Of a DNA stretch of 64,000 nt, positions 58,310-64,000 are shown piece by piece. The translations under genes and the position numbers were made by a program. The DNA comes from Cymodocea nodosa. Taxonomy: Eukaryota > Streptophyta > Magnoliopsida > Alismatales > Cymodoceaceae. A model generated the notes under the pieces. That model saw only the letters and a program-made list of their open reading frames with translations. It did no database searches and was not told the DNA's origin. Location of the stretch: assembly GCA_036874045.1 (NCBI GenBank), contig CM072343.1, positions 14,342,001-14,406,000 of the forward strand, in the 5' to 3' direction. Within the stretch, counting starts at the first letter, position 1, and each line of letters begins with the position of its first letter.

Positions 58310-59770
58310 TGTTGAATATTATGTTTTGATGATGTGTGTAAAATATTAAATAATTATATTTAATCAATTAATTTTATTGTTTGTAAAAATAAATTAAGAA
58401 TATAGATTAATACAAAAAAAAATTAATATTATATACTTATCTATAATGAATCTGAGATTATGCTAAGTTACATAACTTGTTGCTAAATTATACTAACTTT
58501 TTGTACAACTTATCATTAAGTTAACATGTGGTTTTATAGTATTAAACATGATATGTTTTAATTTTACATATTTGTATCATGTATAGTATACGATAATAAC
58601 TCGTTGAATTAGCATTCTTTTTGCAAAAATGTCACGTAAGAACTTGTTAAGTTATAAGCTTAAAGATTAAATAAAGTCACGTAAGAACTCGTTGAGTTAA
58701 TGAACAAAATGTTAAATTATATATCTAAACTCGTTAAATTAGCATTATGCATGTATTAAAATTTAAGTTTACAAATGTTATACTATATCACATTACATAT
58801 GTTTAACCTATTAAGTTAACATAATCACATGCGTTTAGTTATTTAATTGAATACTAAGGTAACGCGTTAGGTTAACATTATAAACTTATAAAGTTATAAT
58901 TTTTACTTGTGATAAAATTATTTATTAATTAAACATTTAATATAAGTCTATTGGTTAACCTAATAATCAACGAACTTACTTTGTTGATTATTACATTATC
59001 AAACGAGCATATCATGTATATGTCACATACTAAACTTGTTGGGTTAGACGCATTGAGTTATAAGTCTATTCTATTTTATGCGTTTACTTAGTATTAACAC
59101 AACATTTTGTTATTACACTTGACGAAAAAATTTATTTTGTAGGAAATTTTTTAAATGATCTAGAATTGATAATTCAAAAAAATTTGAAAGAAAAACATAG
59201 AACAAAACATATGTATTTCAAAATATAAATTTAAAATTAAAATAGAAGATGTGAAGAGTGGATGTTAATCATATATGAATATGGAAGATATGCATACAAT
59301 GAAAATCGATTATATAAAACATAAAATTCTTGTTGATCAATATACCCTAGAGAAATACTTTGAAAAAAAAAGAGAAAAAACAAAAGAAAAGGTAGAGAAA
59401 TACAACTCCAGAGAAAAGGAAAAAAAGTTCAACAACTTCAACAAAGATCAACATTTCAGATATTCATCACTAAAGATTTGCAAAAGTAGAAGAAATGAAA
59501 GATCTTAAACAAGGAGAAATATATTTTAAATTTTACATTTTAGTTTTCTCTATTTGTACAATTGAATTAAACTAAGTGTAGTTTTAATTGTTATATCTTT
59601 GCACTTAGAATTTCAAAGGAAAATTCAATTGTAAATTGTAATTAAAACGTTGAATATAAAAGTTTAAATAAAATAATTTTGAAAGATTGTTTTAAATTGA
59701 AGTTTTAATTATTATTAAATTATTGAAATACACAATTCACTCTCTTTTAATGTAGTCTTTCAATCCTACA
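58310..59770 (+). mobile_element. S1-type copia solo LTR with CTTGA target duplication
   Basis: 1461 bp, TGTTGAATATTATGTTTTGA to tcaatcctaca, flanked by perfect CTTGA (58305-58309 and 59771-59775). TATATAAAA at 59311-59319 is the likely promoter box. AACTCGTTGAGTTA-type motifs occur at 58596-58740, while most CACGTG boxes of S1b have decayed to CACGTA or similar. A 77-codon open frame inside (59275-59508) is not a gene. Confidence 0.95.
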
Positions 59771-59920
59771 CTTGAAAATACCCCTGCACTCTCAATACTT
59801 CCTATTACATCCTAAAAAAAGTCAAACTACAAGTTTGCTCAAGCATGCCAAGAAAATTCATTTTCTTAGTGCATTCATCTCTGAAATCATCTTTTAGCTT
59901 GATGTGTTTCAACCTGTAAA

Positions 59921-60475
59921 CACATATATGACTCCTTTGGGATTAAAGAGTTGATTTGTAAAGGTTGGAAGTTCATCCCAAAAAAGCATTGATTGTGACG
60001 TTGAGAGTTAACCTATAACAACACTGGTTTAGTAGAAATATTTAGAGTAGTTATTATTGTGTTTTTTTTTCTTATATGATTTGTTAAAAAAATCTCACAT
60101 ATATGACTCCTTTGGGATTAAGGAGTTGATTTGTAAAGGATAGGAGTTCATCCCAAAAAAGCATTGACTGTAAATGTTGAGAGTTAACCTATAACAACAC
60201 CAGTTTAGTGGAAAGCTTAAGTGGAAATATTTAAAGAGTAGTTATTATTGTGTTTTTTTTCTTGTGTGATTTGTTAAAAAAATCTCACATATATGACTCC
60301 TTTGGGATTAAGGAGTTGATTTGTAAAGGATGGGAGTTAATCCCAAAAAAAAATTGATTGTAAATGTTAAGAGTTAACCTATAACAACACCGATTTAGTG
60401 GAAAGCTTAAGTGGAAATATTTAGAGGGTAGTTATTATTGAGTTTTTTTTCTTGTGTGATTTGTTAAAAAAATCT
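59921..60475. repeat. Tandem repeat, three units of 175-190 bp
   Basis: Units 59921-60095, 60096-60285 and 60286-60475. Each begins cacatatatgactcctttgg and ends with the tgtgatttgttaaaaaaatc region, including a poly(T) of 8-9. Units 2 and 3 are most alike; unit 1 is shorter by about 15 bp. No coding capacity. Confidence 0.92.
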
Positions 60476-61750
60476 TTCTTACGAGCTTTTGATGAAACAA
60501 AACTTAATGATATACATTTAAATAGAAAATATATATAAATAATGACTTTAAATGTTTTATAGACTGTCATTGAAAATAGTTTACCAATTGGTAAATTAGC
60601 ATATCATTATTGGTTGAACAGGAACTTAACTAAATTACTAAAAAAAATTGGCATACCATTTTCTTAAATGGCATGCCACTTCTAAATGAACAATAACCTA
60701 GTAAAGTTACTAGGCTAATATTCAACATACCATTAAGTTAAACAATATACCATTTTATGATATATAGTGATTAATTGAAGTCTTTGAACAAGAAAACAAT
60801 ATACCATTACTAGATGGCAACATATCATTTGATCATCTACTGGTGAAAAAGATCAAACAGATTGTTTTATACATATAGGTGTTACAGGTCTCTAGTGAAC
60901 AGAAAATGAGCCTAAATAGATGGAATACCATTTGTTTTTAAGATGGTTAAAAATGAACAAATGACATATTAATGGAAACATCGGAATACTGTTTCCTAAA
61001 GGAAGATTTGATAAGATCTAAAAATTGAATGACCTGAAGTTTCTTTTTATGTATCAATTGGATGATAGCTTGCAAATAATTGAAAAACGACATACCAGTA
61101 TAGAAAATAATATACCAATCTAGAAATGAAAGATACAAAACGGAAGGTCTAATTGGGAGACAATTATGTCAAAATTCAAATAATGACATTGGTTCCTTCA
61201 AAGGCATATTGATTTGTTACAGATTCTAACAGATCCTAAGAGATTGACTTTTCATATCTTGAAACCCTAACTTCCACCTTATATATAAAAATATTTGTAT
61301 GTTGTAAAGGTTGACATTTTCATGTGCTTTCATGTCAACAACACTTACGGCTTCTAAATCATTATTTTAAGGCTTCCAATTTGACAGTGAAGATTATTCA
61401 AGAGAGGAATTCAAGAGAACATGTTATTACATTCAAGTTCCATATAGATTACGAAAGAGAGCTGAAATGTTTTGATTACCAAAGTTAGGTCAAGCTTAGA
61501 CAACAAGGAAGTTAAAGAATTGTTTAGTGATTTAGTTTATTGTAATTGAGCTTAAACATTATTGTTTTGAAATTTATTTTGTATTTTAACATTGAAAAAC
61601 CTATCTTACTAAGTTGTGGTGAGAGACATCTATTTTGATGTGGTTAGCTTAGGTTGAGGTAAAATACTTTAGCACAAAGAGTGTTTGACACTTGATAAGG
61701 TATTTACCAAGTTGGAGTTTGTACTAAACCTGTAAGATAGTACAAAAGGT
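60476..61750. other. Unassigned AT-rich sequence
   Basis: No gene or known element. The words ataccatt / gcataccatt recur many times between 60590 and 61110 without a fixed period. Confidence 0.4.
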
Positions 61751-61850
61751 TGTAGTATTAGCTTAAAAAACACTAAAGAATATAATATTAGCTTAAAAAA
61801 CACTAAAGATTATAATATTAGCTTTAAAACACTAGAGGTTGTGATGCCTT
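61751..61850. repeat. 30-bp tandem repeat, about three copies
   Basis: The unit gcttaaaaaacactaaagaa plus tataatatta is repeated at 61761-61790 and 61791-61820, with a partial third copy to 61850. Confidence 0.85.
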
Positions 61851-62099
61851 CCTATGTAACGTCAAATTAAGGTTGAGTGTCAAGTCTACAAAAGCACTAA
61901 ATATAAAGGTTGGTATTGAACCTACAAAAATATTGAATTTAATAGGTAAGCACAAGTGAGGAGCCTATAGGGTAAATGAACCTAATTTGAGGAATCACTA
62001 TAAAGTTCTTATGTATATGTTTATTTCTTGTGGTTTTACTATTATTTTTATGTGATTTTCTTATGGTTCTTGTTCAGTTATTTATTATTTACCCACATT

Positions 62100-62249
62100 A
62101 ATTTTTGCACTCAACAATTGTTCAAATCAAATCCCTAATTCTTCGTTCTTTTCAAAAATAGTGATTACATGAGCTTATATAGTAGTCCATAAATGGATCC
62201 TAACATGGATCCTTAAATGGATCTAAACATGAATACATAGAACATCACA
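62100..62249 (-). mobile_element. Probable 3' LTR of a second copia lineage (low boundary unresolved)
   Basis: The minus-strand LTR start TGTGATGTTCTATG at 62249 follows a purine tract AGCTTGAGGAGGAG (62250-62262). A TATATAAG box lies at about 62173-62183 and a GTTGAGTGCA stretch near 62110. The far end is not recognisable without the 5' LTR, which lies outside the window. Confidence 0.5.
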
Positions 62250-62262
62250 CTCCTCCTCAAGC

Positions 62263-64000
62263 TGGAATGTATATGTTTTTCATTCCAAGCTTGTTACAAA
62301 TAGTTTCAAAAATATTACAACTCAACCTCTTTGTAAGAATATCCACAAGTTCTTGAAACAATGGAATATATAAGGTGGAGATGATCCCTTTGGTAACTAA
62401 ATCACAAACATGATGATAGTCAATCTTAATATATTTTTTTCACTCATGAAAAGTGTTATTCTTGGCTATATGAATGGCTGTTTAGTTGTCACAATACATC
62501 GGTATTGGTTCTTGAACTATTATGTCTAACTCCTACAATAGAGATTTTAGTCAAGATATCTCTCTAATTGTCTCGGCCATCAATCAATACTTTGTTTCTA
62601 CACTTAAACAATAAACAACATTTTACTTTTTGCTTCTCCATGTTATTAAATTACCCCTTACAAAGGTAAGGTAGCCTAAAGTAAACTTTCTATCTCCTTT
62701 ATCACCAACATAGTTGGAGTCAAAGAAGACCTCAACCCCAAGATGACCATGAGTCTAATAAAGAAGACCTTTGGTAGGTGAGCCTTTAATGTAAGTACCT
62801 ATTGAACTTCAACCCAATGTACAAGTCTGGGCTGATGCATAAATTGACTTAGTATTCCAATAAAATGAGCTACGTCAAGTCTAGTGACTAAAAGATAGAT
62901 AAGCTTCCCTACTAGATGGCGATATTTGTTTCAATTGTCAAGAAGTTTTGATGACTCATCCCAGAAGGGAGGATTTTGTTCCATAAGAGTGCACTCAGGT
63001 TTGCATCTAAGATGATCAGTCTCCTTCAGTAAATCTTGAACATACTTCCGTTGAGACAGAACAATTTTTCCCTTTGAGTAAGCAAACTCAATACCCAAAA
63101 AATAACCAAGTCATCCCATGTCTTTGGTATCAAAAACTTGTAAGAGATGTGTTTTGGTTTAGCAATCCCAACACTATTTCTACCTATAAGAATGATGTCA
63201 TCAACATAGACTACCAAGATGATGCAACCACGAAGAGTGTATCAAATAAAGATAGAGTGATCCACTATACACTATCGAAAACCACTAGAAAACATCACTT
63301 AACTGAACTTGTCAAACCAGACTCCGAAACTTTGTTTAAGGCCGTAAATAGCCTTCTTTAACCTGTAAACTTGATTCTTCCCTTGAGCAACATACCTTTG
63401 AGCAATGTCTCCGTATAGGAAGACGTTTTGACATCTAGCTAATGTAGTTCTCACTATTTGTTCATAGCCACGGATAGGTATATATATTTAACTTATCAAC
63501 CAGAGAAAATGTTTCAACATAATCAACCTCATACTCCTGAGAGAAACCTCTAGCAACCAAATGAGTTTTATATCGTGCAATAGTACCATTTAGCTTGCAT
63601 TTGACAATACAGACTCACTTGCAAGAGACAATGTTCGCATCTGCAAAACAAGTGGCGAGATCCCAAGTGACACAAGACTATAAAACATTCACTTTCTCAT
63701 CCATCACAACCTTCCAATGAGGTATTTGTAAAGCTTCTTGATAGTTTCCTGGAATTGACTCAAAAGAGACAACTAGAGCAAAATTTCGACAAGAAAGGGT
63801 CAAGTAATCATAGGAAACACAAAAGACAATGGGAAATAAAGTGCAAGAGCGGATACCTTTGCATAAGGCAATAGGTTAGGAATCTTGGTCAGATTCACCT
63901 TCCAAAGAAGTAGGTGGTGAATCAACTAGGGGTGAAGGATCCACATCTAGGGAGGAAGCTAGTATAGCCAGAAGCATAGCTGGAGTGTGAGGTCAGCACA
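62263..64000 (-). pseudogene. pol: Decayed copia pol (RT and RNase H), other lineage
   Basis: Read from 64000 downward: PHWKVVMDEKV, YKTHLVARGFSQEYEVDYVETF, VYRLKKAIYGLKQ-like sequence (near 63345), and then GCIILVVYVDDIILIGRNSVGIA (about 63170-63235), with YVDD at 63198-63209. RNase H remnants (PMYCDN near 62500, LFQELVDILTKRL near 62350) end at the purine tract. Frames change many times, so it is long dead. The KTHLVARG / YVDDIIL wording differs from the S-type copia elements and fits an Ale/Tork-like lineage, but I cannot settle which. Confidence 0.82.

Noticed and set aside
59275..59508. Lys/Glu-rich 77-codon frame
   Set aside because: It falls in the R/U5 part of the solo LTR 58310-59770 and is not open in the S1b LTR.

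Overview
This window is plant nuclear DNA, most likely from a eudicot. It is AT-rich and about 80% LTR-retrotransposon sequence. The evidence is spliceosomal introns in the one host-like gene, PBS sites matching plant initiator-Met and Asp tRNAs, and Ty1/copia and Ty3/gypsy domains. Nothing bacterial or organellar was seen. Almost every retroelement reading frame carries stops or frameshifts, so this is old nested heterochromatin-like sequence. The species cannot be named from the sequence.

Layout. 1-3174: 'block' copy A, an env-like/ORF1 gene followed by gag. 3423-5152: a truncated gypsy LTR (minus). 5153-9732: a truncated Sirevirus-like copia element (S1a). 9733-11978: the 3' end of another one (S4). 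11988-14507: a TRIM-like miniature LTR element split by a gypsy solo LTR (12197-14174). 14508-20127: a minus-strand Athila/Tat-like gypsy element with its PBS and 5' LTR. 20128-22333: gag copy B, split by a copia solo LTR. 22334-27893: a minus-strand Sirevirus-like element (S2). 27894-43333: a plus-strand gypsy element carrying a 10.6-kb Sirevirus-like element (S1b, 30178-40747). 44050-48380: block copy C (ORF1 then gag). 48381-50575: the 3' end of a Sirevirus-like element (S3). 50576-52018: a copia LTR. 52019-54060: AT-rich tandem repeats. 55298-56676: the five 3' exons of a Derlin (DER1) gene on the minus strand. 58310-59770: a solo LTR with perfect target duplications. 59921-60475 and 61751-61850: tandem repeats. 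62100-64000: a decayed copia element of another lineage (minus).

The copia elements are called Sirevirus-like because they have an iMet-type PBS, repeated AAAAAGGGGGAGA polypurine tracts and an env-like ORF between pol and the 3' LTR. The gypsy elements are called Athila/Tat-like because of the Asp-type PBS and the typical ITLRS / protease / RT context.

The most interesting signals cross the superfamily boundary. The gypsy-linked block and the copia S1 element carry homologous env-like/ORF1 genes. The gypsy and copia LTRs share a colinear, same-sense stretch of about 250-300 bp rich in G-boxes (CACGTG) and AACTCGTTAAGTTA-type motifs. The gag gene of the block appears to have a tiny first exon and an intron of about 100 bp, preserved in two copies.
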